The position numbers and the translations under genes are program-made. Source: Coffea arabica (Eukaryota > Streptophyta > Magnoliopsida > Gentianales > Rubiaceae). From it: a stretch of 64,000 nt of DNA. Numbering within the stretch: position 1 is the first letter of the stretch; the number at the start of each line of letters is the position of its first letter. Below, piece by piece: positions 1-17,092 of this stretch. The notes under the pieces were generated by a model. It saw only the letters and a program-made list of their open reading frames with translations, did not search any database and was not told the origin of the DNA. The stretch is taken from contig NC_092323.1 in the NCBI RefSeq assembly GCF_036785885.1, forward strand, positions 3,822,501 to 3,886,500, in the 5' to 3' direction.

Positions 1-684
1 CTAGTAACCTTGTCAACTTATATAAAAAAAATATTCCAAATAAACCAACTGGGAAGTTTTAGGATAAAACTTGTACACGAGTTCCTTCTATTAGTTGCAC
101 GTGAACCTTTTCCTGCTTGCGAACAGACAAAAAAGTATAGTGGTATTGATAGGTATTCAGTGCTTGATTTTGAATGACTGAAGGTGGAAGTGACAACTAA
201 AGAACTTAACATAAGTGGTAATTATATATATTCTTCATTGTGTTATCCTTGAACCTTTTACTTGATTTCCTTTCTTTGGATACTGTTTTTCAACTTGACA
301 TTTGTGATATGGCCCACTGTTGTGTCTTTTAGATGGTGGCATTTAATGAGTTAAATTTGCAGCTATATCCTTCTTCTTTTTGGGAGAAAATCTTGCAGAT
401 AGATTCATTGAGTTGTTCTCTGTTTCAGTCCTCCTGGTGTCCCTATATTTGCAAATTTCTGGTAGTCAGTATTCAATACATTTGTACATTTAGTATGCGT
501 AGCCCTATCATTAAGGCTGTTAGACTTTCACGTGCTTTACAACTATTTTGGCTTCAGATACTGGTTTAGATTATCATTGGTGTTTCTTTTTGTGACTTAA
601 TCCACATTATAAATTTCAATTAGAAGAAACCTAAGCTTGGATCTTTTTCATTTTCTTTTTTTTTTTAAAATTGTCATTGAGCAG

Positions 685-2017
685 CTATTAAACGTTTATG
701 TACCCAAATTCGATGCTGATGGAAAGTTTTGGCCCATAGTACACAATTCAACAATATTCTCATTAGTTTTGATGCATATCATTGCGATTGGAATATTTGG
801 CCTGAAGGACCTGCCACTGGCTTCGAGCTTAACAATTCCTCTTCCAATCCTCACTCTTATATTCAACAACTATTGCCAGAGACGTTTCCTGCCTGCCTTC
901 AAGACTTATTCTGCTGAGGTAGATTTTTCCACCGACTTGCTCAAATATTTTATTTTAAAGTGTTTTAGGTCTTCGTGCAGGTGATAACCTTGCCCTTTTT
1001 TATACTATTGAATATTGTTCAGTGTATACCGAATCCATTTTGATATAACTTATACAGTCCCTTTTTTTAATGTTTGCTTTCAATTCTTTCTTGCAACTAT
1101 TTAAACTGTCCTTGAACATTGTCCTTTTCCTTCTATTTAAACCGTCCGCGCAACTATTTAAACTGTCCTTGAAAATTGTCCTTTTCCTTCTATTTAAACC
1201 GTCCTTGCAACTATTGCTATTAAAAACCCTTTTTCTTGATTTTTTATAAATTCCCTTGGTGCCAAATAATCTTAACGAGAATGACTAACTAATCCTTGCT
1301 CAAAGTGCATGGTCATAGGGGTCACTGTCTAACAATCTAATTGCACAAGGGTTGTTGATGTGAAGGAAAAGCGATGCATGAGTGTCTGGCATAATGTATG
1401 AAACTGCTCATTGTTTGTAGTCCTACCTAGCTGTGTTTGATCTTAATCTGGCACAACTGTTAAAAATCTAGCACGTATTCTCCATAAATGTCAAACATTG
1501 GTGCAACACAGGCTATCGTGAGGCAAGAACACTTGAGGCAAAAGTTAAAAAGGATTGGTAAAGAGCAAAGAGAGAGAATTGTTTTATAATGACATCCATT
1601 TAGATATGCTTCTTTTGTATCATTACTTTTTGCTACTATGACGCTTAAGATTGGTTGGGGAACGTTTACAACTTATTTGATGGTTTTATCACTTGCCAGA
1701 TATCTTTAAATAGTATTCTATTAGAAATATTTATGAAAAATAAACTGAGCATGAATCATAATGGATGATGATATGTGTGGTCTATTCTTCTGCAAAGTAG
1801 TATTCTGATTCGATGTATAATATTGGAAAGTCTTGTAACAAGTTATGTGTTACAGAGTTTGATAAAGAAAGACGAAGATGACCAAAACGACCCTACAATA
1901 TCTAGTTTCTATGAGGAACTTGCAACTGCATACCAGGATCCTGCTCTGGTACCCGTTCGGTATTCTACCAATGGTGAAAGAATAAACTCTCCCCTTCTTG
2001 GAGTTCCTGAGTCTTGA
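685..2017 (+). CDS. CSC1/OSCA-like calcium-permeable channel (HYP1-like), C-terminal part
   Basis: Two 3' exons are visible, 685-918 and 1856-2017, joined by a phase-0 GT-AG intron, giving the last 131 residues and a TGA stop. The first exon carries the family signature GGKFWPIVHNSTIF-like (here DGKFWPIVHNSTIFSLVL), followed by hydrophobic segments of the last membrane helices and FNNYCQRRFLPAF. The second exon begins SLIKKDEDDQNDPT and ends PLLGVPES, the acidic cytosolic tail. The family (DUF221, RSN1_7TM) forms hyperosmolality- or stretch-gated channels in plant membranes. The tail most resembles HYP1-type members rather than RXW8, from memory of the family. The upstream exons must lie left of the window, since I see no acceptable exon in 1-684. 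Family assignment is firm; the subgroup is tentative. Confidence 0.85.
1093..1215. repeat. 57-bp tandem repeat in the CSC1-like intron, 2.1 copies
   Basis: Units begin GCAACTATTTAAACTGTCC at 1093 and 1150, and a third copy starts at 1207 and breaks off after 9 bases. The two full copies differ at only a few bases, so the duplication is fairly recent. It lies wholly inside the last intron. Confidence 0.85.
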
Positions 2018-4302
2018 ACTTGAGAGAGGTATTCTGTCATTTCAAGCTTCATTTCAGTCACAATCTACTGGAGATGTGCATGGGTGGGAAAAGGAATCAC
2101 AATTTTCATCCTGATGCTCTCTGCTGGATTTGTTGTGTAGAACGCATGATTGGTGGATCAATCACACTGGGCTCGTTACGTTTAATCCTTCTGTATTTTC
2201 TTCTTTTCATACTGTTTCGGTCTCAGTGTTCTAGATGCAATTCCTCACATTTTATTTATTACAGGAGCATTGTTATGCAACTACTTTAGCTTCCCTTTTT
2301 CTTTTCCCCCTTATGGGCATGATTGTGGTAGGACTAATATGTATAACCAGAATACTGCTTGAATTTTCGACATGAAGGATGTATAACGTCCACTAATATG
2401 TAGTCACTCTTCCTCGCTGTTTCATGCAAAAGCAGCAGCAGCAGCATTATTGTTGATTTTCACCTGATGCTCTTCCGTGTACACTCTCTCAACATGTCCG
2501 AGTTGAATATGTAAAGATAGATATTGCAAGTCAATCGTGTCGTCATCACGAATTGTGTGGACTGAAGAACCCTCTGATTCGTTCCAGGACCCCCACTTGG
2601 AGTTTGGAGGGCCATTGAGGAATGTACCTTTTTAGGTTGAATTGATCAGGTAGTGAACTTGCAATCAGGTTTCCACTTGGCAATCAGATGGAAAGAGAGA
2701 GAGGAAGATGGTTTTGTCAAGCGATCAAACAACAAACGCAAAAAGGTAGGTTTTGTCGACATTTGGAACACTTCGTCTATTGTATCTTTTTATCCTGTTG
2801 TGGCCGCTCACTTTCTTCCCAATGTCTCGTCTGTCCTATTCTTTATCACCTTTTATCTTTGTTGCTTCCTCTGAATACCAATACCACAGGAAACTTGAAA
2901 TGCACTGCGAGCATCAAGCCCATTTGCTGTGCGATTAAAATACAAGAAGCCCGTGATACCTTCTTGTTGCCTGCTCATGTAATGACATGTAATAGCTTTC
3001 CCCTTGTAAAGACTGGTCCTTTTCCTGTTTCCTACTCCCGGGTCTCGGGTTCTTATACTTTCTTATTACCCAACTAAGAGAGAAAAAAAAAAAAAAAGAC
3101 AAGAGGAAGAAGAAGAAATAAACGAATGGTTTTCTTTAAGCTAAGTCATCCCTAAAGAAACATGGGTATTTTGTACAAAGAAAGAATGACCCAGATCTCA
3201 AGATTAGATTTTTTTTTTTTCCTTGTTCAGTTTCGTAGTTTAGTTGTGACATGTAAAGGGCTGGATGCTCAAGAATGTAAAAGCATGGACTCAGTCACTG
3301 ACTGTTCTGCCATCTGGTTTCCGCTTGAAGCCAAGCTACAAGGGACGTCATTGTCTCTCTCGCAGCCCATCACCTCCCATTTGAGAAATGAGAAGAGAAA
3401 GCAGTTTTTGTATTCTACAAACAAACCATAAAGTAAAGGCAAAGGAAGAAGATTGTTCTGAGGATCTTAGAAGGAAGTTGGAAAAGTACATGACAAAGGA
3501 CATAAATATGGAAGCCTGCCAGCGTCAGATTTTTTTTTTTGGGGACGTGCTTCTTGTCCGTGGCTTTGGAGGAATCGCTTCACTGAAGAATGACAAACGT
3601 AGCAAAATTCGAGATCGATGTTCCCACTCCATTTTTTAATCATCCAAAGTGGTTAGTACGACGACTACTATTTAGTGTTGAGCTCTCCGGAAAAACAACT
3701 AACTGTGAAGCTGACAAGGGCAAATATGGCTCAGAGGTACGACGACTTTAAACCGTCATCGCCCAACTCAGGAAATATGTAATATGCTGTAGGCCTCCAT
3801 GGAATGTACCATATGCTACCAGTTGGAGAACAAGGAATTCAGGGATTAATCTAGAAACACAGACCTCGGAATATTTTCCTGAATCAAACGAATATTTTCA
3901 AGCTTTAGTCGTATTCAGAGGCCATTTAGCTATCAAATTTCGGAGATGTTCTTGATTTCCCTTTTGCGCGATTGCGTTCGTGAAATGAGATTGTAAAATA
4001 ACGTCTTCTTATCCTCTCAAAACACATCAAACACCTAATATATATATTATTATAGCACCTTCAGATATCTTGTAAATCTCAATTAATCGAATCCAATATT
4101 TCTTGAAAGACACTCTAAGCTAGGTACTGCAACACTGTTGTGGGAATTTCTTTCCCCGCTCTTAAATTTTTCTCTTCGTGAAAAATTACTATGAAGTCTC
4201 ACTCACTGGAATTCCTGTAACATGAATACATTGAGATGGTCACTTGTAGCGCAGCTCCATCGTGGGCTTCAGCTGTTTGATCTAATTTATCTATCTTGGG
4301 GT
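2018..4302. other. 3' UTR of the CSC1-like gene and intergenic DNA
   Basis: The 3' UTR of the upstream gene probably ends within the first few hundred bases, although its poly(A) site is not clear. The rest has no convincing open frame, RNA gene or transposon end. A short CAG run lies near 2430, and poly(A)/poly(T) tracts near 3080, 3210 and 3530. Confidence 0.5.
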
Positions 4303-4670
4303 CATGGTTCGCAATATCGGCTGATACGTATTGGTATCGGTCGAGTCGTAATCGGAACTGAGGGGACTGGTACGATATCGATTTCCGAATTGCGAATATT
4401 ACCGTATTCGTGACGATTTGCTTTGACTCGGTCGATATTGGTCGATTCAAATCCGTGATGCATGATATCGGCCGATATTTTGAATCAACAAGGAGTTGAC
4501 TCGGATATATTTTTAAATTGTGTCTTTTTTGATATTTTCTAATTTTAGTAATTTTTTCAAAAATTTTGGAAACTTTTGTGTGATATAATATTCGTATCAC
4601 GCGATATTCAACCGATAAGCCGCGATAGATATGGGACAACCGAGACCGCGACCCGCCATGGCGAACCATG
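4303..4670. mobile_element. MITE-like element with 10-bp terminal inverted repeats
   Basis: CATGGTTCGC at 4303-4312 is matched exactly in inverse by GCGAACCATG at 4661-4670. The interior is full of degenerate TATCGG/CCGATA motifs on both strands. Near-matching CTTGGGG and CTTTGGG lie just outside the two ends and could be a decayed target duplication. No transposase is present. The superfamily is not clear; a Mutator- or hAT-type derivative is possible. A 173-codon open frame across it is a by-product of this composition. Confidence 0.5.
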
Positions 4671-5246
4671 CTTTGGGTTGTTGATGTTGTACTAGAAATA
4701 TCCACAATGACAAGGAACAATCAGTCTTTTTCATCAGAGTGATGACTTCAATGCATTATTTCTCCTTCCACGACTGAAGAATTACTGTGCTTCTTTTGGG
4801 TTTATTATTAATTCAATCAGTAGCAAATCGTGATTTCTTTCCAAACTCTCTGATTGGTAGACCGGTGGCTGTAGCTATGCTGCACATACATAAGGAGATC
4901 AAGGCCCCAAAAAAAGCCAAAATCCAACTCGGGTTAGTTTCATTTTCATATATACTTAAAATAATCGGTCGAGACATTGAAATGCCCCTCATGTACAGCT
5001 AGCAGCGGAAGCCAGAAACTTGATCCTTTGGCTGGGTCAAAGCTTCGATTTCCAAAAGAATCATATTGAAATCGAGCAAAAAATACTAGCTTAATATCTC
5101 TCTATATCTCTGCCTACAACATCAAAGAGAAACCTCCACATGTTTTCATCTGATGCCGAATATTAAAACAACAAAGGTGTGTGTACAAGCAAAAAAGGAC
5201 CTTTTCAAACTTCAATTTGCCTTGACAGGTTCTCATGTCGTACGTG
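4671..5246. other. Promoter-side intergenic DNA of the ERF gene
   Basis: There is no gene here. The stretch leads up to the TATA box of the ERF gene, and short AT-rich blocks near 4800-5200 show nothing distinctive. Confidence 0.5.
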
Positions 5247-5253
5247 TATAAAT
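5247..5253 (+). promoter_or_regulatory. Probable TATA box of the ERF gene
   Basis: TATAAAT sits 134 bases before the chosen ATG. The leader between them contains no ATG, so ribosome scanning would reach the start at 5381 first. Confidence 0.55.
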
Positions 5254-5380
5254 ATGTGTACTTTGTTTGTCAAACTTCCAAGGGACCCCATTAACGAGCA
5301 TCAACCGTCTAGTCGACAAACGTAGCTACCTACCCATCCAACATTGGGATAGCTAGAAATTGAACTACTCAGAAAAACTG

Positions 5381-6682
5381 ATGGCAAGGAAAAGAAAGGC
5401 CGGTGATTGTATGGATAATGAGAAGAACTCATCCTCCTCGTCATCGTCTGGTGATGAGGGAAACGTTGCATGGGATGAAATGGTGAAGGAAGCTGCAGCT
5501 GCTGCTGCATTCGGCGGAGCACGGCGGGCCCGGAAAAGATTCGTTGGTGTTCGACAAAGGCCATCAGGGAGATGGGTTGCGGAGATAAAAGACACCATAC
5601 AAAAGATAAGGGTGTGGTTGGGCACTTTTGACACTGCTGAGGAGGCAGCCAGGGCCTATGATGAGGCTGCTTGTTTGCTTCGAGGGGCCAATACTCGCAC
5701 AAATTTCTGGCCTTGTTCTTCATCATCTTCTGCAACCCCAGCTCTGCCTTCTAAGATCACTAATCTTCTTCTGAGTAGGCTCAAGGCCAGAAATAATTCT
5801 CTCGCTGCTGCTGCTGCTGCTTCTGGTGCTTCATCAGTTCCAGCATCGGATCATGAGCAGCAAAGGGAGTCGCATGAATTTCCTGATGATCAATCATCTG
5901 AATTTCCTGATGCTCAATTCACTGATTTCCTCAATGATCCTGAGGATTATACCCCTGAAAAAGATGGTACCACCACCAGCACCACGGCTAGTAATTTAAG
6001 TACTAATAATAGTAGCGATTCTCATTTGAGCTCGAGCTCTGAATATTGCTTGACCCAACATGATCATCATTGTGAGGTGATTAGAGAACCAAGTTTAGAC
6101 CTAGAGTGCTGGGATGACACGGTTCAATCTTCCAACGGTCATGAGTGCCTGAGCTGGGGTGGTAGCACTGCTGAAGATGAAACAGAGGAACGTGCTGAAG
6201 AAGGAAACAACGTCAATCCCGGGATCGTGGATTTCAATTTTGTGGACGAGATAGAATCTTGTTATAACTGTTCTCCCTTTGAAATTGCTGGACAAATATC
6301 ACAGCCTGTGGAGATGGAGGATTATGGAGACGATCCATCCATGCTGAGCGAGGCGATGAAGAGGATGAACTATGAGAGGAAGTTTTCTGCTTCTCTTTAT
6401 GCCTTCAATGGGATAACTGAATGCTTAAAGTTGAGGCTGAGATCAGTGAGTGTACTTCAACAGGAAAGATCAGAGCAATTGACTAGACTCCGTAATGCAT
6501 GTAACAAGAATATTCCAGATCAGGAACAGCAAGAGACACTTCAAGGGGACAATGTTGAACTCATCAAGAAGCAAGAAGAGGAAGCAACTCCAGCTGATGC
6601 TGGAGCATCTTCTTCAAACTTTGATGGTGACTTATCGCTCTGGAGCTCTATTGATCTCCCACCTATCTGCTATGTCACTTAG
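5381..6682 (+). CDS. AP2/ERF transcription factor, group V (ERN1/RAP2-11-like)
   Basis: A single exon encodes 433 residues. One AP2 domain lies at about residues 53-110 and reads [20 protein letters not shown], then [28 protein letters not shown]. The positions that separate DREB from ERF proteins are Val14 and Asp19, as in RAP2-11 and the legume ERN factors, which bind GCC-like boxes in the nucleus. Flanking the domain are an N-terminal basic MARKRK, a Ser run, two Ala runs, and a long acidic Ser/Asp/Glu-rich C-terminal half (residues about 150-433) with EFPDDQ/EFPDAQ repeats that look like an activation region. The frame is open back to 5360, but there it begins with TTG; the first ATG is 5381, and MARKRK at the N-terminus fits this family. 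In legumes ERN1 acts in root-nodule infection, and RAP2-11 acts in low-potassium response. Which role applies here cannot be told. Confidence 0.9.
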   Translation: MARKRKAGDCMDNEKNSSSSSSSGDEGNVAWDEMVKEAAAAAAFGGARRARKRFVGVRQRPSGRWVAEIKDTIQKIRVWLGTFDTAEEAARAYDEAACLLRGANTRTNFWPCSSSSSATPALPSKITNLLLSRLKARNNSLAAAAAASGASSVPASDHEQQRESHEFPDDQSSEFPDAQFTDFLNDPEDYTPEKDGTTTSTTASNLSTNNSSDSHLSSSSEYCLTQHDHHCEVIREPSLDLECWDDTVQSSNGHECLSWGGSTAEDETEERAEEGNNVNPGIVDFNFVDEIESCYNCSPFEIAGQISQPVEMEDYGDDPSMLSEAMKRMNYERKFSASLYAFNGITECLKLRLRSVSVLQQERSEQLTRLRNACNKNIPDQEQQETLQGDNVELIKKQEEEATPADAGASSSNFDGDLSLWSSIDLPPICYVT

Positions 6683-8061
6683 TTGGGTAACTAGTGACCT
6701 TTGGCTTTTGAAGTTCGAGCTACCTCAATTAGGATTCAAAAATTGGTAAAACAGATTCTGACTGATACATCCATCACGAGCTAATTCTGAGTTGGTATAG
6801 GAAACTAGAACTATCATGTAACTTCCCTTCCCCAGATTTAGCAGTCAGGAAAGACTGAGGTCCGTTATGTTGTACTCTTAACATGACTTCCGGTTAAGAT
6901 TTTACTTCCTTCCTTGAGATATGCCAGTTCTACATTGTTTTTTTTTTTTTTTTTTTGGGTTAAAGCAGCATAACTCGATGTACTTCCAACAAATTCACGT
7001 CTTGAACCTTTCTGAACGAATTTTCATGGATGAAATCAATCTTATGTCCTTCAAGAGACCGTCCGCGATAAAGTAGAAGACAGAGGCACGTAAAAATGAA
7101 GTTCTTGTTTGGTTTCTTTCCTGTTTCTTTTGGCTTTTGATATTTATGCCTAAACGATTTGATAAGGTACAGGGTTTATTAATCCATCCACAGTCATATT
7201 CTCCAACAACCATTTACTAATCAATCTGAATAAGCATTTGAAGATTATAAAACCATTCAATTGTAAGATATGTTCCTTTATTGTGAAAGAAGAAGTTGTC
7301 TGTGCGGCTTCAAGACTCCAAGACAAACTTCGAATTCTACGCCTTGATTCAACTTCTGCTTTTTGGCTTGTCCCGACTCCTGACGAGGAAGGCTTCTACA
7401 TTTTGTTGCAATGCAATATTTGGCAAAGTGAATGAACTCTCACAGCTCGGTTCATATCCAGCTTGGATTACTTAAATACCTTTTTTTCGTGGGATATGAT
7501 TACCTGTCAAGTACAGTTAAGCCATTGAAAAGAATCCCGTTTTGATGAAATAAAGAAGCAGAAGATGCTCAAATATGGGGACAATTAATCCTGTGGAAGC
7601 CCAGAAAACAGGGTGAAAGAGGGAAGTATCAAGATACGAGTATTCCCAGCTGTTAGGCAACTATTCTTTGAATAGCAAAAAAAAAAAAAAAAATGCAGCA
7701 ACCCATGGAAATCTGAAGGTGAAAACCGAAGCATAAGGCTGACGAAATTTTAAATCATATCAATATTTATCCAATATCTGCCTCTGCACATCAAATAACC
7801 TAATTATATAAACTGGTTCATCGTGACAAATTAGAAAGGGAAAATAAAAACTAAAGAGGTTGTGCAAGAGGCCGAAGGTCCTAGTGCGTCCACAAAAACA
7901 CAGGCTGTGCATGACCATTCACATTTGAGAGAAAAGGATGAACAACTACTGTGACGTTAGGATAAAAACATTGTGCCCACTTCAGCTGCTGTAGCTAAAT
8001 TTTATGTACATCAACTTTCTTCACAAGCGTCTAGAGATCTTTAGGACGGATTTTTTCAAAT
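6683..8061. other. Convergent intergenic region between the ERF and SnRK1 genes
   Basis: Both neighbours end here, so this holds their 3' UTRs and poly(A) signals. T18 (near 6940) and A15 (near 7680) runs are present. No coding potential or transposon ends were found. Confidence 0.5.
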
Positions 8062-13480
<5,419 letters not shown>

Positions 13481-15550
13481 TCCCAGAAGAAAAGGAAACT
13501 TTTTATTTATAGTAATTACGTGGGAAGGAGGATTTCATCGTTCCTCAGTTATGGTAATTCTCAAGCAGTGATGACTCAGTAGCTGCTGCCCGACGTTTAT
13601 CTCAGACCCAAGAGTTCCTCAGACATGGTGGCGGTACGCTGTTAAATCCCCTATGATTGAGGAGCTTAATTGTGGGGAGGATGACTCCCAAACAGAAAAA
13701 AAAAAAAAAAAAAAAAAAAATATCTCGACGTTGCCTCCTTTTCCTCTCTCTTGCTATCTGTTTTACTGAGTCAGCTATATTCGTTTCGTTTTTCCTGGCT
13801 TTTATTATTTTTTTCTTTTTCTTCAATCGAATCTTTGATTGGTTTGATTGGAGACTGTTGCTAATTTCTTGGTGGATACGATCATGATCTACGGCTTTAA
13901 TTGGATTTCTTTCTTTCTTTTTTTTTTCTTGGTAATTACCAATATCGCTTGGAGTGATATAGGAATCTCGTTAATTACTCCGATTGAATATAAGTACTAG
14001 TGTAGTTTCTCTGTTTTCTTTTCTTGGGTAGAAATAATACTACTGCTACTAGTTACCATTGGAATAACCGACGTGGTTTCTTTCCTTCTTTCCCTTTTTT
14101 TTGTTTCACTCAACAAAGTTTTTCATTTTGGCACCTCATAGATTTGCAGTGTTACCGTCATTTAGGGTCCATAAATGTTAGTATGTTGACGCAATTCTAC
14201 GTGTACAATATCTTTGTCCAAACTTTAAATATTGATGGAAAGTTTTTTTTTTTTTTGCCCGATCAAATTCTCTTGATGAGATTTAGTGGACTTGGATATA
14301 AATTTATTGACTTTATTTGAAGTTAGGTTTAGATATAGACAATTTCATAAAAAACCTAGACACATTCCAAGAAAATGGTAAACGCCATTTGCAATACATA
14401 TCCTACCCCACTTCTTATTTCACTCTCTGCCGTATTTTTTATTATATTACTATTTCTTTTTGATGAATATCATATTTTAATTTTTTTTATTTTTTTAAGA
14501 TTCAATAATTATTAATTCAGTAATACACAAAATTTAATAAACTCACAATTTTTCATGAAGTTTTTGCTGTCTTTTTTTATTTTCTATTACATACTATTTT
14601 TCGAGACTATTATATTTATTTTTTACTATGTTGATAGTTATTGGATTTTATGAAAATTAAAAAAGAATTAAAATATGATGTTTACGAAGAGAAAATAATA
14701 ACGTGATAAAAAGTGAAACGGGAGATTCATTACACATAATCGTGGAGGCAAAATTCATAATACCCTTGAAAGGAAACGGAGCAATGTTATAATTAGAAGG
14801 GAAGAAAATAAATCAATTCATGGAGTGCCATGATAAAAATAGAGCAATTAAACAAATCAACCGTAAGCAGGTAAGGCTCTCCCCAGCATGCTGATTAGAA
14901 AAATCCTGAGTAGGTGGTTGGACGAGGAAATACAAAATAGTACTTAGTACTAGTGACAGTAGTATGGTACTGTATTCGAATCTCTGCGGCAGCAAAGCCG
15001 AGTACTTTATTGACACGAGTCAACAACAAGAACAACGTAAGACGTGTTCGAACTATGAGGCTCCAACAGACAGTTATCATCCGGTGTCCGATAGTGCCAG
15101 CTATTAACGAACAATTTAGTAACACTTAACTGCTTTGCCGGTAGCGGTCCTGTAACTAAACCAATAGCACTTAACTGTTTCCCTATAGTTCTTTTGACTT
15201 TTATTTGTGTTTGGTATAGCGGATTTTTGTTTCTCTTCATCTTTTTACCGTTTTAATTTATGTTATTAAGCAAAACTAACAGAGTAAAAGACTCACTCAC
15301 ATTCCATATTTCCACCAAATCTGAATTGTATGAATCTTTTGTTTCTGAGAATGAAAATTTATTTTAGCCTCTAATCTACGATACTTGAAACAAACCACTT
15401 TCGATTCCTTGCTCTTTTTTTAAAAAAATCATTTTTTATGGTTTTACAATGTGGCTTGAGATCTAACTTTTGAATTACAAAATTTTCAGTTTAAACAAAT
15501 TTGCACAAGTCATCGATCATAGTTCTGGTTACCTTGTAGTTTAACTTTTA
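13481..15550. other. Intergenic DNA upstream of the SnRK1 gene
   Basis: This should contain the SnRK1 promoter at its left side. An A23 run starts near 13698, and AT-rich low-complexity DNA fills 14400-14700. No gene is supported. Short open frames on the minus strand at 14.8-15.2 kb show no family resemblance. Confidence 0.45.
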
Positions 15551-15707
15551 GAGGCTGTTGGTACGAGGGTGAGAAGTCAAAGGTTCAACCCTTGCCTCTC
15601 ACATTGCCACTTAATTGTGGCTTCCTCCAACAGAATTTCCCATCTCTGCATAGATTAGATTAGAATAAATTATACAAATGTTATTCTTATAGACAAAAAA
15701 AAAGTAA
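15551..15707 (+). mobile_element. SINE with 11-bp target site duplication
   Basis: The 157-bp element is bracketed by TTTAACTTTTA at 15540-15550 and 15708-15718. Inside are a B-box-like GGTTCAACCC near 15590 and an A-rich 3' tail that ends AAAAAAAAAGTAA. This is the layout of a tRNA-derived SINE copied by LINE machinery. Its head (GGCTGTTGGT...GTCAA..TTCAA) resembles the diverged copy at 55308. Confidence 0.7.
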
Positions 15708-15789
15708 TTTAACTTTTAATTTTCGAGTTTCATGAACCAGATCTCAGCATTTTGTTTCAAGTTTAACGGTGACGGAAGATGGGATCATG

Positions 15790-15990
15790 GACCCTCTTAG
15801 CACAATTATATGTTCAAAAATAAGTTTTTCAAATACAATGCTATAATAATATACAATAACTCAAAAAACATCTCATCCATACAATATATCAAATATTTCA
15901 AAAAAAAATTATAATAAAAATTTTTCATATACACTGCTACAGTAAAATTTTTCAAAAACACTCTTAAAAACAGTGAATCCAAACGGTGCA
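15790..15990. repeat. AT-rich MITE-like remnant
   Basis: The right end reads GTGAATCCAAACGG and the interior has CTGCTACAGTAAAATTTTTC. Similar end and internal motifs (CAATCCAAA, GCTACAGTAAAAATAT) occur in the element at 31371, so both may belong to one MITE family. The left end is not resolved. Confidence 0.3.
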
Positions 15991-16068
15991 ATAAGGGGGA
16001 ATGTTTCAGCTACCCCCTAAATTAGTACAAAATTAACCCAAAGTTTAACTTTAGACTTCCTTAACAGA

Positions 16069-16088
16069 TATATATATATATATATATA
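16069..16088. repeat. TA microsatellite
   Basis: About ten TA units lie some 440 bases beyond the stop codon of the TMEM230-like gene. Confidence 0.85.
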
Positions 16089-16527
16089 AAGGACGATTAG
16101 GCACTTTGAACTTGCGCCCTCAAAGGAAATGTCTGTGTCACAAAAGGAGAAAATTTGATAAAAGAACCTTTCCATTCATCCACAAATAAGATCTCATTCA
16201 GGCTACAAGAGGTTTCCTGCTGCTTTCTTCTACCTTCTTCTGCCTTTAGATTGTAGGTCTTGTTCTGGAATCGGAGTCCTTTCGACTTTATAAGTTTAAA
16301 GAGGAGTACATTGAAACTGTGTGATTTCCAAATTTTTAATCAAACGATTTGATAAAACTGATAGAAGTCTTCGCCGAAGGCTTTAAGAATAAGTGCTCAG
16401 CATGACTGAGCTAAATAATCAACACAGAGAAACTGAATCATTTCTGTAAAGTAGATTTATAGACAACAGGTACTGACAATAAAGTTTCAGCAAGCTCCAA
16501 CTCTGAACATTCAGGACAGCAGAAGAT

Positions 16528-17070
16528 TCAGTAATCAGGTATAGATGTAAAGCAGTATCCTTGGGCGCCTCTCCAGGAATAATATGCAATTCGAGTTTCA
16601 TAAAATCCTGCAGCCAAATGTAGACATGAATTAGTTATACTTCCTCGGCTTCTAGAGCAGAATGTGTAGCCCGATCAAGATTTATATAATTCCTTGTATT
16701 ACTAGGACGAAAATGAAGTGCATCATCCACAAGAAGACACACAGACATAAAAAAGCCATTAGACATAGATGACTGCAAAAACAACGTCTCACATACCGGG
16801 AAGGAAGGCGAGGATCCCCAATCCAAGGAGGCTGTATGCTTGCGATAGCTCTCCTCCCATATGACCAGTAAAGATGAAGCACGCAAGCAAGAGGAGTAGG
16901 CATCCGAGAAGTAGTAGAAAAAGAGCAAGGGCAATGGATTTCCATGGGATTTTATCACGGGATTTTGGAAAATAGTCAAACCGAGGGTCATTGTGCCTTG
17001 TCCCATCATCATAACCATAATTTTCGTCATCAGCAAGACGACTGTAGCGAATCTGCCGCCTAGATGCCAT
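16528..17070 (-). CDS. TMEM230-like (DUF872) small membrane protein
   Basis: Two coding exons, 17070-16797 and 16607-16528, give 117 residues; the intron splits a Gly codon. The N-terminal half is polar (MASRRQIRYSRLADDENYGY...) and contains the conserved DPRFDYFPKSRDKIPWKSIALA. Two membrane helices follow, at about residues 46-67 and 76-95, separated by FTGHMGGE. The tail FYETRIAYYSWRGAQGY is the family's C-terminal signature. The length fits the family (about 110-120 residues). Animal TMEM230 sits on synaptic, recycling and secretory vesicles; plant members are hardly studied, and vesicle trafficking is an inference. An acceptor about 20 bases upstream of the ATG suggests a spliced leader. 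Confidence 0.9.
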
Positions 17071-17092
17071 GTTGCCACTTGATTATCTGGAA

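Noticed and set aside
637-684. Extension of the first CSC1-like exon to the left
   Set aside because: The T-run followed by GAGCAG is a good acceptor at 684. The bases before it encode a low-complexity stretch unlike the family.
2500-2660. Possible box C/D snoRNA
   Set aside because: CTGATGC and CTGA words are present but not correctly spaced, and no terminal stem is formed.
4199-4720. 173-codon minus-strand open frame
   Set aside because: It covers the MITE-like element from end to end and owes its openness to repeated TATCGG words; no family resemblance.
5360-5380. Seven-codon N-terminal extension of the ERF protein
   Set aside because: The extension would start at TTG. The first ATG is 5381 and begins MARKRK, as in related factors.
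5301-5735. Minus-strand open frames opposite the ERF gene
   Set aside because: They are mirror frames of the AP2 coding region, with no start context or homology of their own.
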